Source of the DNA: Rhodoferax fermentans
GTDB lineage: Bacteria > Pseudomonadota > Gammaproteobacteria > Burkholderiales > Burkholderiaceae_C
DNA: 64,000 nucleotides
NCBI RefSeq assembly: GCF_002017865.1
Contig: NZ_MTJN01000002.1
Coordinates: 2,046,001 to 2,110,000 of the forward strand
Direction of reading: 5' to 3'
Shown here: positions 33,588 to 42,465 of the stretch, piece after piece
Layout of the letters: each line of letters begins with the position of its first letter
Numbering within the stretch: the first letter of the stretch is position 1
The notes under the pieces: generated by a model
What the model was told of the DNA's origin: nothing
What the model saw: only the letters and a program-made list of their open reading frames with translations
The model's database searches: none
Position numbers and translations under genes: made by a program

Positions 33588-34655
33588 TCAGTTGGCGGCC
33601 TTGATGCGGTCGAGCACCTTGCCTTCGATGTCCTCAATGCCAGCGGGCACGGCCGGGTACCACTTGATGTTCTTGAGCGCGGCTTCGGGGAAGCTGGTCG
33701 CAAACTGGGCCTTGAGCTTGGCGTCCATCAGCTGGTCTGCACCCTTGGATGCGGTGAAGTTACCCGCCGAGCCAGCCACCTTGGCGGCGATTTCGGGGCG
33801 CATGTTGAAGTTGATCCAGGCGTAGGCCGCAGCGTCGTTCTTGCCTTTGGCGGGAATCGCAAAGGTGTCGATCCAGCCCAGGGCACCGGCTTTGGGTGCG
33901 AGAAACTGGATTTCAGGTTTTTCGTTGTTGAGCTTCCAGCCGCCTGTGTCCCACATCATGGCGCCGACAATTTCGCCAGCACGCATGCCGTTGAGCAGTT
34001 GGTCCTTGTTGTCCCAGTAGAACTTGACGTTGGGTTTGCAGGCTGTCAGGGTCTTGCCCACCTCGTCCATCAGTTCGGTGTAGGCCTTGGGGTTGCTGTA
34101 CAGCGCAAACGGGTCTTTGCCCGAGGCAAAAGCAAAAGCCAGCAGGGTTGGGCGTTTCAGGCGGTAGGCCACCTTGCCCTTGAACTCGGCCTTGCACAGG
34201 TCGGTGTAGTTCTCCATCTTGGCCAGTTTGGTGTTGACCACCAGGCCGTCGGTGCCCCAGATGTGCGGCAGGCCATACACCTTGCCGGCCACCGTGGTGT
34301 TGATCTTGGTGGCATCTAACATGCTGGGGATGAACAGCTCGGTCTTGAGCTTGCTCAGGTCCATCGGCTTGTAGATGCCAAATTCGGTTTGCGGGCCGGC
34401 AATGCGGTCTTGCGATGGCTGGGCCAGGTCAAACCCGGCGCCACCGGTGGCGCGCAGCTTGGAGATCATTTCTTCGTTGTTGGACAGGGTGAGTTCGACC
34501 TTGTAGCCGGTTTCCTTCTCAAACTGGGCCACCACATCCGCGGGCGCATAGTCGGCCCAGGTCAGCAAACGCAGGGTTTTCTCCTGGGCTTGGGCCAGGC
34601 CAACACAGCCCAGCGCGATCACAGCAGCAGCAACAAACGTGTAGCGGATTTTCAT
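33588..34655 (-). CDS. Periplasmic polyamine-type substrate-binding protein (PotD-like)
   Basis: The 355-residue protein has a signal peptide ending in LAQAQ. The mature sequence has the PotD/PotF family opening LRLLTWADYAPADVVAQFEK, the FDLAQPSQDRI segment and a WGTDGLVVNTKL loop. It delivers ligand, probably spermidine or putrescine or a related cation, to the ABC permeases encoded downstream. It is the first gene of the leftward operon. Substrate identity is an inference from family. Confidence 0.92.
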   Translation of the reverse strand: MKIRYTFVAAAVIALGCVGLAQAQEKTLRLLTWADYAPADVVAQFEKETGYKVELTLSNNEEMISKLRATGGAGFDLAQPSQDRIAGPQTEFGIYKPMDLSKLKTELFIPSMLDATKINTTVAGKVYGLPHIWGTDGLVVNTKLAKMENYTDLCKAEFKGKVAYRLKRPTLLAFAFASGKDPFALYSNPKAYTELMDEVGKTLTACKPNVKFYWDNKDQLLNGMRAGEIVGAMMWDTGGWKLNNEKPEIQFLAPKAGALGWIDTFAIPAKGKNDAAAYAWINFNMRPEIAAKVAGSAGNFTASKGADQLMDAKLKAQFATSFPEAALKNIKWYPAVPAGIEDIEGKVLDRIKAAN

Positions 34656-34865
34656 GGATGAGTCCTTTGGGTTGATAGGTGAAACTCAGGCCAGGTGGCA
34701 TGCACATCCTGTGCCAGCACGCCAGAATACGACACTTTAATGACATTTTGGTGTCCGCGCGAGGTCATTCTCGCCCCTGCACCAGATAGGGTGGCGCTGT
34801 CAAAAAATCTTGCTATCGTTGCGCCCGGGCAGGCCGGGTGGCGCTGCTGTTTCAAGGAGTGAAAA

Positions 34866-35696
34866 ATGGCGATGGATGTGGTGGACTACGAGATTTTTGG
34901 CAACGAAATGCAGTACGTCGAGGTGGAACTCGACCCCGGTGAGGCGGCCGTGGGTGAGGCCGGTGTCATGATGTACATGCAGGCCGGTATCCAGATGGAC
35001 ACCGTGTTTGGCGACGGTGCCCAGCAAGGTGGCCTGTTTGGCAAGCTGATGGGCGCTGGCAAGCGCCTGCTGACCGGTGAGAGCCTGTTCACCACCGTGT
35101 TCCAGAACACCGCCTCCAGCAAACAGCGCGTGGCCTTTGCCGCACCCTACCCCGGCAAGATTGTGCCGATCGACTTAAGTGCACTGGGTGGCACGCTGCT
35201 GTGCCAGAAAGATTCGTTTTTGTGCGCTGCCAAGGGGGTGTCCCTGGGTATTGCCTTCCAGCAGAAGCTGGGCGTGGGCCTGTTTGGCGGTGAAGGCTTC
35301 ATCATGCAAAAGCTCGACGGCGACGGCATGGCCTTCATCCACGCCGGTGGCACGCTGATGGAGCGCACCCTGGCCCCAGGCGAAACCCTGCGCGTGGACA
35401 CCGGCTGTGTGGTGGCGTATCAGCCGTCGGTGGACTTTGACATCCAGTACGTGGGCAAGATCAAATCGGCGCTGTTTGGCGGCGAAGGCCTGTTTTTTGC
35501 CACCTTGCGCGGCCCGGGCAAGATCTGGCTGCAGTCGCTGCCGCTCTCAAGGCTGGCCAACCGCATCATCGCCTCGGCACCGGCTGCGGGTGGGCGCTCG
35601 TCAGAGCAGGGTTCGGTGCTCGGGGGTGCGGCCCTGGGTGGCACCTTGCTGGGTGGTGGCCTGCTTGGCGGCCTGCTGGGTGGCGAGGACGAATAA
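34866..35696 (+). CDS. AIM24-family (TIGR00266) protein
   Basis: The 276-residue protein opens [21 protein letters not shown] and has [17 protein letters not shown] and [20 protein letters not shown], typical repeats of the TIGR00266/AIM24 beta-rich family. The C-terminus is a Gly/Leu-rich tail ([19 protein letters not shown]). No signal peptide is seen. The biological role is not known. AAGGAGTG upstream makes a strong ribosome-binding site. Confidence 0.9.
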   Translation: MAMDVVDYEIFGNEMQYVEVELDPGEAAVGEAGVMMYMQAGIQMDTVFGDGAQQGGLFGKLMGAGKRLLTGESLFTTVFQNTASSKQRVAFAAPYPGKIVPIDLSALGGTLLCQKDSFLCAAKGVSLGIAFQQKLGVGLFGGEGFIMQKLDGDGMAFIHAGGTLMERTLAPGETLRVDTGCVVAYQPSVDFDIQYVGKIKSALFGGEGLFFATLRGPGKIWLQSLPLSRLANRIIASAPAAGGRSSEQGSVLGGAALGGTLLGGGLLGGLLGGEDE

Positions 35697-35705
35697 ACGC
35701 CAAGG

Positions 35706-35762
35706 TTTCAAAGCATTTTTGGCCTCTAGCCCTTTTACACAAAGGGCTGGTAGCTATTTAAC
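35706..35762. repeat. Dispersed hairpin repeat (copy 6)
   Basis: TTTTTGGCCTCTAGCCCTTT, five bases, AAAGGGCTGGTAGCTATTTA. Arms AGCCCTTT (to about 35735) and AAAGGGCT (35741-35748). It lies between the AIM24-like gene and the ParA gene, with AGGAG of the next gene immediately after it. Confidence 0.8.
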
Positions 35763-35773
35763 CAGGAGCATCT

Positions 35774-36391
35774 ATGCCAGTGATTGTTGTGGCCAACCCC
35801 AAGGGAGGCGTGGGCAAATCCACACTCTCAACCCAGATCGCGGGCTACTTCGCCTCACGTGGCCAGTCGGTCATGCTGGGCGACGCCGACCGGCAGTTGT
35901 CGAGCAAACTCTGGCTGTCCTTGCGACCCGACAGCGCCCGGCCCATCACCAGCTGGGAGGTGGACCGCGACGACATCGCCAAACCGCCCAAAGGCACAAC
36001 CCATGTGGTGCTGGACACCCCGGCCGGGCTGCATGGCAAACGCCTCAAGGACGTTCTGAAACTCGCACACAAGGTGGTGGTGCCATTACAAGCCAGCGTG
36101 TTCGACATCTTTGCCACCAAGGACTTCCTGGACGAACTGGCGCAAAGCAGCAAGGCCGCCAAAACCCAGATCGGCATCGTGGGCATGCGGGTGGACGAGC
36201 GCACCCGCGCCGCCGAACAATTGCGCACTTTTGTCGAATCGACCGGCCTGCCGGTGCTGGGTTATGTGCGCAACACCCAGAACTACGTCCAACTCGCCGC
36301 CCGTGGCCTGACCGTGTTTGACCTGGCGCCCGAGCGTGTGGCACGCGATCTGGCGCAGTGGCAGCCGATTTGTGAGTGGCTGGATCAGTAG
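35774..36391 (+). CDS. ParA family ATPase, orphan
   Basis: The 205-residue protein has the deviant Walker A KGGVGKST near the N-terminus (residues 10-17), a Walker A' DADRQ region, and HVVLDTPAGL as the Walker B part. No parB or parS-like neighbour is visible, so it is not an obvious partition pair. It could position a protein complex (MinD/ParA-like) or be a chromosomal orphan. ACCAGGAGCATCT before the ATG is a good ribosome-binding site. Confidence 0.88.
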   Translation: MPVIVVANPKGGVGKSTLSTQIAGYFASRGQSVMLGDADRQLSSKLWLSLRPDSARPITSWEVDRDDIAKPPKGTTHVVLDTPAGLHGKRLKDVLKLAHKVVVPLQASVFDIFATKDFLDELAQSSKAAKTQIGIVGMRVDERTRAAEQLRTFVESTGLPVLGYVRNTQNYVQLAARGLTVFDLAPERVARDLAQWQPICEWLDQ

Positions 36392-36618
36392 TTGTCGGGT
36401 GGGTTGCAGCGGTCAGCCAGCGCCACGACCATTTTGTTCATGGTCCATCCAGTCTGAGAAAGCTTGCTTGTCCCGACCGTTGGGTGGTTTCAAGGCAGCG
36501 CAAGCCGACGTTCGAGGTAAGCTCCCAATTCTGGCGGCAGCCAGTAAAGGTGGATCGAGTACATGGATGCCGCAGAGAAGTCGCGCGGAGTGATACCGAG
36601 TAACCTCATTGGAGTGCC
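36392..36618. other. Intergenic gap before the PLD-like gene
   Basis: A 227-base gap. The right-hand third has a short minus-strand frame (36609 to 36490, 39 codons) with a protein-like look but no known match, possibly the remnant of a truncated gene. I see no clear promoter, repeat or RNA here. It marks the left edge of a segment with composition unlike its flanks. Confidence 0.4.
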
Positions 36619-38271
36619 ATGACCAGTCTCATTTATCACAACCCCTCCAATTTGCCTGGGCAATTCTCCCCTTTTGATGAGGCGGTTTTGCAAGTTTGCA
36701 GATCCGGCGCCATTGGAATTGTCAGCCCCTATATCGGCGTTGACTATCTTCTAAGGATTATTGGCGCAAGCGAATCCTGGCGATTGGTGTCGGACGTTGA
36801 AGCCTGGCTGTCTTCTCTTTCCATCCGGGCACGACCCAAGGCGTGGCAATTCATTCGAGAAAATCTAGATCGAATTCATCATTGCTCGGCAATTCATGCC
36901 AAGGCCGTAATCGGAACGAAAGAGGCAATGTTGGGGTCGGCTAACTTGACCATCACAGGAATGCTGAACCGGACGGAAATGGGCATCCTGATTGATGACA
37001 TCGACATGGTTGCAGAGTTGAGTGCGTGGTTTAACAGTCTTTGGCAACAAACACTGCCCCCCATTGCAGACGAGGCAAGCGCTTTTATCCAGTGGCTGGA
37101 CGAAGACGCAAGACGCTCGCCCATGCACCGTGATAAGTTTTCTCTATCTGCTTCTGGCACCAGAATTCGAGCGCGTCTTGCCGAGATTCCTGTGCAAGCG
37201 ACGCAGGAGGCCAAAGTTGAGGCTATCCATCTTGAAGCTGTCGCTCAAGTTCTTGTCATACAGGATCGCAGGCACTACGAGTCTTTGGGGGGGGCGGTGG
37301 AGGCAGGAATCGATGAAATGGCGGGCGATGGATTCACCTTGCGCCAGATGGTTAATCGAGTTCACCAATCGTTTCCGGAAGCGACCATACGCGAGACCTA
37401 TTTCGCTGTTCTGGGGCACTGCGCCAACCATGTTCGTTCGGTGTTCTCGGAAAACACCCGAAACAGGCTGATATTGGTAGATGGCTTGTTCCTTCAGTCG
37501 ACGAAGGAGTCGGTTCTCCCGGCTCTTGAGGTCTTCGACACTTTTCTCGCTTACCTGGTACGCCATTTCGACTTCGTTCAAACTCGAGACCTACCGGACG
37601 AAGAGCAAATCCAAGTGACCACCGGCGTTCGCGGTCTAGATCAAATAATCTTGGTTTCAGAGTTGCTTGATTGCGGATTTCTTGAACTGGAGGATATTGC
37701 TGGCCGCCAGCCGCAATACAACCTGTCCGAGAGTTTCGAGTGGAGTGACCGCTACACGTTATTCGCACGGGCTCAACACGCCTGGAAAATCAAGAAAGAC
37801 AGAGAACCGCTCGCTGACAAATCTAAGCATTGGAATTCGCGTGATGTGAATCAGAGCTTTGGCGCTTCCCGCGATTCATTCCATCGTGCTGAGGGAGGTT
37901 CGCTTTCGGAATTCTTGCGGGCAGAGAGTGCGAAGGAAGCTGTTGCTGAGCGTGCACGCAAGGAACAACGCGCGATTGATCGCCAGCTTCGCCATGATGG
38001 GGTTGACAAAATTCTCGCGCATCTTCTTTCCACATTGCTGTCTGGACAGAGGCTGTCGGCAACAAAGGCCACAATCGACGATTTGGCCGCCGCTCTGGGA
38101 GTGAAATCCAAATGGGTGCAGCAGGTTCTTCGTGGGGAAGAGTTGGACATACCAAAAATTGTCGTGATCTCCAATGGGGCGATTTCAATAAACCCAGCCC
38201 TTGACTGGAAGGATCTCTCGAACTTCACGCTGGCGCAACGCTTTTGCAAGACTGCCCTTGGTCTGAATTGA
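36619..38271 (+). CDS. PLD-domain (phospholipase D-like) protein
   Basis: The 550-residue protein has a single PLD-type half-motif: His93, Lys95 and GSAN (about 107-110) in AIHAKAVIGTKEAMLGSANLT. One motif per chain suggests a dimeric PLD-fold nuclease or hydrolase. The middle and C-terminal parts are helical, with no recognised domain. Codon and base usage is visibly more AT-rich than in flanking genes, and it stands alone between an orphan ParA and Xni, so it is probably acquired. Similar lone PLD proteins occur in defence islands, but no partner is present here. GGAG precedes the ATG by four bases. Confidence 0.8.
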   Translation: MTSLIYHNPSNLPGQFSPFDEAVLQVCRSGAIGIVSPYIGVDYLLRIIGASESWRLVSDVEAWLSSLSIRARPKAWQFIRENLDRIHHCSAIHAKAVIGTKEAMLGSANLTITGMLNRTEMGILIDDIDMVAELSAWFNSLWQQTLPPIADEASAFIQWLDEDARRSPMHRDKFSLSASGTRIRARLAEIPVQATQEAKVEAIHLEAVAQVLVIQDRRHYESLGGAVEAGIDEMAGDGFTLRQMVNRVHQSFPEATIRETYFAVLGHCANHVRSVFSENTRNRLILVDGLFLQSTKESVLPALEVFDTFLAYLVRHFDFVQTRDLPDEEQIQVTTGVRGLDQIILVSELLDCGFLELEDIAGRQPQYNLSESFEWSDRYTLFARAQHAWKIKKDREPLADKSKHWNSRDVNQSFGASRDSFHRAEGGSLSEFLRAESAKEAVAERARKEQRAIDRQLRHDGVDKILAHLLSTLLSGQRLSATKATIDDLAAALGVKSKWVQQVLRGEELDIPKIVVISNGAISINPALDWKDLSNFTLAQRFCKTALGLN

Positions 38272-38636
38272 TTGTTCGATTAGTTCAATTTGAGGTTGAC
38301 GGTCTGAATTTAGGACGACTGTGTACTTGGGAACTACAGTTGCCGGCGCTGGTACCGACTTACAGTCCATGCGCTCTCGCGGACGAAGCCGCGTTTGGGA
38401 CGTTTCTTAGCTATCTCTCGTCACTGTAACAAGGTCGCAGCCTAGGTTGAGTTCTACGCTAAGAAATATTCGGTCGCGCCTCGGCGTGACGCCCAACAGT
38501 GCAGTCAACCGCTACGCCATTGCGAGTAACTGCAATTAGTAATTTCTGCTGCCGCTTCCAGCCTGTAACGGGCACCCAATTGACAGCATGACCGAACATT
38601 GGGCACGCTCTTCCAATTTGTCTTTCATTTGGGCAA
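38272..38636. other. AT-richer non-coding gap, no recognised gene
   Basis: This 365-base gap lies between the PLD gene and xni. It contains a short CCCAAT/ATTGGG inverted pair near 38576-38604 and a GGCGTGACGCC palindrome near 38480, with no convincing coding frame, RNA or repeat from the dispersed family. Base composition resembles the PLD gene, so it is probably part of the same acquired segment. Confidence 0.5.
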
Positions 38637-39425
38637 CTATTCACCGTGGGACACGCCCGAATTCTGTGCCAACATCTTCCAGGTCAGTCCGAGCGGCACA
38701 TCGGTCTTGAACGATACCAACTTTCTGGACAGCCTTGCCATCTCAACACCTTTGCGCAGATTGGCGCCAACTTGGCCTGTGACTTTGTCGGCATTTGAGA
38801 TCACCCGCTCCAGATGGCCATTGATGCGAAGCAGTTCTGCGGCGGTCTTGGCACCGACCTTGCTCACACCCGGCACACCGTCCACAGCATCACCCATCAG
38901 GGCCAGCAGATCGCCCATCTGGGATGGCTTGACACCAAACTTCTCAATCACATAAGCCTGGTCACGCCAAATGCCCTTGAAGTGATCGTAGATACAGACT
39001 TGGTCACTGAGCAGCTGCAAGAAGTCCTTGTCGGTCGACAAAATGGTGACCTGGTCCGGGCTGGCCAGACACCATTTCTCCACCAAGGTGGCAATGGCAT
39101 CGTCCGCTTCGATACCCTCAATGGCAATCCAGTGCAAACCCAGGTGCTGGAGTTCCTGTTTGATGGTCTGCAAGCCCTCTCGCAGCAGAGACGGCATGGG
39201 TTTCCTGTTGGCTTGGTAGGGTGCATAGAGTTCATGCTTCCAGGTCCGACCGCCATGGTCAAACACCGCCACAGCATGGCTTGGCCGGTGCGTCTTGAGG
39301 GCGCGCTTGAATGAGGCCAGGCTGGAGGTGATGGTGTCCGCCACCTTGACCTCACTGTCCTCACCGGGAACAGCCTCGTGGATGCGCCGGATGATGTTCA
39401 ACGCATCAATGATCAGAAGCGGCAT
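38637..39425 (-). CDS. xni: 5'-3' flap exonuclease (Xni-like)
   Basis: About 262 residues. It opens with PLLIIDALNIIRRIHEAVPGED and has HAVAVFDHGGRTWKHELYA, IEADDAIATLVEK, VTILSTDKDFLQLLS and VDGVPGVSKVGAKTAAELL: the acidic metal-binding core and helix-hairpin-helix of the 5' nuclease family. Length and spacing match ExoIX/Xni rather than the N-terminal domain of DNA polymerase I. The ATG at 39425 is chosen since the upstream frame is unrelated. It follows the SNF2 helicase gene on the same strand by 49 bases. Confidence 0.88.
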   Translation of the reverse strand: MPLLIIDALNIIRRIHEAVPGEDSEVKVADTITSSLASFKRALKTHRPSHAVAVFDHGGRTWKHELYAPYQANRKPMPSLLREGLQTIKQELQHLGLHWIAIEGIEADDAIATLVEKWCLASPDQVTILSTDKDFLQLLSDQVCIYDHFKGIWRDQAYVIEKFGVKPSQMGDLLALMGDAVDGVPGVSKVGAKTAAELLRINGHLERVISNADKVTGQVGANLRKGVEMARLSRKLVSFKTDVPLGLTWKMLAQNSGVSHGE

Positions 39426-39474
39426 CTTGTGTGCAAGCTTTTTGAAAACATTCTCATGGTGTGAAGTGTAGGTA

Positions 39475-42228
39475 TCAAGCCCGACGCCCGCTTTGCCCCC
39501 AGCGCCGCGCAGCTTCTTCGGGCGTTTGCGAAGTGGCCACCAAGAACCCCAGCGGTGATAACAAGGCCTGCAGATCGGCTTCGTCAAATTTGAGCGCACC
39601 CGCAGCATCGTGTCCCAGCACGCTGTTGGCCAGTGCCTGTTTGCGGGCCTGAAGTTCAAGCATGCGTTCCTCGATGCTGCCTTGCACCACCAGCTTGTAC
39701 ACGAATACCGGCTGGTCCTGGCCGATACGGTGGGCGCGAGCAGTCGCTTGTTCCTCCACGGCGGGGTTCCACCAGGGATCCAAATGGATCACGGTGTCAG
39801 CAGCAGTCAAGTTCAATCCGATGCCACCCGCCTTCAGGCTGAGCAACAGCACGGGTGCTTCTTGTGCCTGAAACCGCTGCACCACGCTGCCACGTTCCTT
39901 TGCGGGTGTTTTGCCAGTCAGTCTGAGAAACGGCAACGACAGCATCTGCAGTTGTTCTGCAACCAAGTCCAGTAGCTCGGTGAACTGTGAGAACACCAGC
40001 ACACGACGGCCTTCTTCCACCAGCGCGGGCAGCATGTCTGCCAGCAGTTCCAGCTTGGCGCGCTCCATAGTGGGGCATGCCTTGTTGCCTTTGACCAGGT
40101 GTGGGTCACAACAGACTTGGCGTAGCTTGAGCAGCGCATCCAGAATGCTGATCTGAGCGGCGTTGAAATCCTGGCGTTGCAGCACCCTGCGCACGTGTTT
40201 GTCGGCCGCTACGCGCACGCTCTCGTACAGCTCACGCTGTTGGCCCTGCAATTGCACCCACTTGATGATGTCCGTGCGAGGTGGCAGTTCGCTGGCCACG
40301 TCCTGCTTGCGCCGGCGCAGGATGAAGGGGCGCACGCGCTGGGCTAACAAGGCAGCGCGCACCGTTTCGCCGTTCTCTTCAATCGGTTTGCGCCAGTTGG
40401 CTGCAAATTGGCGCGAGTCGCCCAAAAAGCCGGGCATGAGCCAGTCAAATTGCGCCCACAACTCGCTAAGATGGTTTTCCATGGGCGTGCCGGTCAGGCA
40501 CAGGCTGTGCCGGGTTTGCAATCGACGCAGGGCGCGGGCGCTGCGACTACCGGCGTTCTTCACCATCTGCGCCTCGTCCAAAATCACCAGGTGAAAGCAC
40601 TGCGCAGCCAGCGCATCCACGTCGCGCCACAGCAGTGCGTAGGTGGTCAGCACCAGATCGTGATCTGACATATGAGCAAACAAAGCCTCACGCTGCGGCC
40701 CTTGAAGGGTGAGCAGGCGCAGATCGGGCGCCATGCGCCGGCACTCGGCCTGCCAGTTGAAGATCAACGAGGTGGGAAGCACCACCAGCACCGGTAGGTC
40801 AAGTCGCCCCGCGTGTTTTTCTGTCAGCACATGGGCCAAGGCCTGGGCGGTTTTGCCCAAGCCCATATCGTCGGCCAGGATGCCGCCCAGGTTGTTCGCA
40901 CGCAGGTATTGCAACCAGGCCAGTCCCTCAAGCTGGTAGGGGCGTAGTTGCACTTGCAGGCCTTGCGGTGCCGTCACGGATTGAGGTGTACCGATCGCCT
41001 TCAAGCGTTTGGCCAAGCTGGTCAAGCCTGCCTCACCCTCCAGTTGCCAGGTGTTGTGCGGACCCACGCGGTGGGTGTCAAGCAGGCTGGCACGCAAGGC
41101 GTCGAGCCGACGTGCTTCCCAGGCCCCCAAGTGCAGCGAGCTCTGGTGTTGGTTGCGTGTCGGGTCGGTCAGGAGATCGACCATGGCGCCGATGATGGCT
41201 TTGAGGGGTGCGGCCGGGGCATCGATGCGCTTGCCACCCGGCGCGCGCAAGGACACGATCGCCAGGTCGTCAATGGCCGCGAATTGCGTCGCGTTGAGCC
41301 AGCGGGCGTCGCGGCGCAGCAGGTCGGCCAGCATGGGGACCAGGTCCAGCGTCTGGCCGTCGATCTCGATGCCCAGGCTCAGCAGCCAGGCCCCCTCACG
41401 CTCAGGGAGTTGCAGCTTGTCGACACCACGCGCGGGCTTGATCAGACGGCTGTCAAGTTCCCTGCCGCGTATGTCACCGGTCTCGGGGCTCACCAACAGC
41501 TTCCAGCGTTGCACTGGCACGCTTTCGTGCGCAAAGCCGGGCTGCACCACCACCGACCAGCCTTTGGCCTGCAGTTGCGGTATCTGGTCGGCCCAGAAGT
41601 CGCCAAAGAACTCTTCTTGTGGCAGTGTCCATACCGCGCCCAGCACCGGGCTGTGAGCACGACTGCGCCATTGGAAGGTGTTTTCTGCCAAGGGGACAAA
41701 ACCCATCTCCCACACAAGGTCCATGGCATCGGCTTCGGCGGCCAGATCGCGCTGCATGTGCACCACCGGGCCGCCGGTGTCGAACAGTTCCACTATGGCA
41801 GGCGCACGGTTGTTGAGGATGGAGGTGGGCGCGGGCGTTTGCCAGCGATCCCCGGCTTGCGTCTGATAGGTCCAGTCGAACTGGGCCAGGGTCACACTGT
41901 CCCCACGCGGGCCGAGTTTGCCTTGGGGCTTGAGGCCCAGCAGCCCATGGCCACGGTCCAGCGTTTGCAAGCTAATGCGGGGGCGGAAGTGGCCAATGAC
42001 GCTGTTGCCATCGGATGCCATCACAGGCGAGGGTTCAGCCGCAGCCGGCGGGTCCATCCGAAGGATGGCCATGACGCGACTCGCGTCTGCATCGGCCAGG
42101 GTAGGGAGCGTCTTTAAAGTGACTGCATCTGCCTTGCTCCGCAGCGCGTGCACCCACATGGCGACGGTGCGATCAGGTGCGTCAGCGCGGCGAGGTTGGT
42201 TCTGTGGGCTGTGGCGAGAGGGGGGCAT
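39475..42228 (-). CDS. SNF2/RapA-type DEAD/DEAH helicase
   Basis: About 917 residues. The ATPase core has motif I DDMGLGKT, motif II DEAQ, LTGTPMEN (III), and C-terminal LLLSLKAGGIGLNLTAA and ATARAHRIGQDQPVF (V-VI), the SNF2 family set. The long N-terminal region (about 470 residues) is probably a substrate-binding part. The start is taken at ATG 42228. It is transcribed in the same direction as, and downstream of, topB. SNF2 ATPases remodel protein-DNA complexes; the bacterial role here is not known. Confidence 0.9.
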   Translation of the reverse strand: MPPSRHSPQNQPRRADAPDRTVAMWVHALRSKADAVTLKTLPTLADADASRVMAILRMDPPAAAEPSPVMASDGNSVIGHFRPRISLQTLDRGHGLLGLKPQGKLGPRGDSVTLAQFDWTYQTQAGDRWQTPAPTSILNNRAPAIVELFDTGGPVVHMQRDLAAEADAMDLVWEMGFVPLAENTFQWRSRAHSPVLGAVWTLPQEEFFGDFWADQIPQLQAKGWSVVVQPGFAHESVPVQRWKLLVSPETGDIRGRELDSRLIKPARGVDKLQLPEREGAWLLSLGIEIDGQTLDLVPMLADLLRRDARWLNATQFAAIDDLAIVSLRAPGGKRIDAPAAPLKAIIGAMVDLLTDPTRNQHQSSLHLGAWEARRLDALRASLLDTHRVGPHNTWQLEGEAGLTSLAKRLKAIGTPQSVTAPQGLQVQLRPYQLEGLAWLQYLRANNLGGILADDMGLGKTAQALAHVLTEKHAGRLDLPVLVVLPTSLIFNWQAECRRMAPDLRLLTLQGPQREALFAHMSDHDLVLTTYALLWRDVDALAAQCFHLVILDEAQMVKNAGSRSARALRRLQTRHSLCLTGTPMENHLSELWAQFDWLMPGFLGDSRQFAANWRKPIEENGETVRAALLAQRVRPFILRRRKQDVASELPPRTDIIKWVQLQGQQRELYESVRVAADKHVRRVLQRQDFNAAQISILDALLKLRQVCCDPHLVKGNKACPTMERAKLELLADMLPALVEEGRRVLVFSQFTELLDLVAEQLQMLSLPFLRLTGKTPAKERGSVVQRFQAQEAPVLLLSLKAGGIGLNLTAADTVIHLDPWWNPAVEEQATARAHRIGQDQPVFVYKLVVQGSIEERMLELQARKQALANSVLGHDAAGALKFDEADLQALLSPLGFLVATSQTPEEAARRWGQSGRRA

Positions 42229-42465
42229 GCGGGAATTGTGCCGCGTGACGACGTGGCCTGAGGACACATGCCAAAGGTTTGAGACCGACTCGAGTAAGCA
42301 TTGCCGCAACCTCCGCACTCCTGGTTGAGCAACGCGTTGCGCTCTACAGTTGATAGCGGTAAGTTGCCGTCACCACTGGGCGTAGTGCCCAAACTGTTGT
42401 CATACACCGGGCGAGTTGGGCGTGTGGCACTTGTCAGGCACCACATCCACATTTTTCGCGACTCT

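Noticed and set aside
36490..36609. Short minus-strand frame with a protein-like tail before the PLD gene
   Set aside because: Only 39 codons, no ribosome-binding site and no recognisable match, so it is at most a remnant.
38430..38510. Integron attC-like core sequences (GTTGAGT, GCCCAAC)
   Set aside because: The order and spacing do not fit an attC site and there is no cassette or integrase.
40948..42117. Open frame antisense to the SNF2 helicase
   Set aside because: No domain and no ribosome-binding site, and the opposite strand encodes a strongly supported protein.
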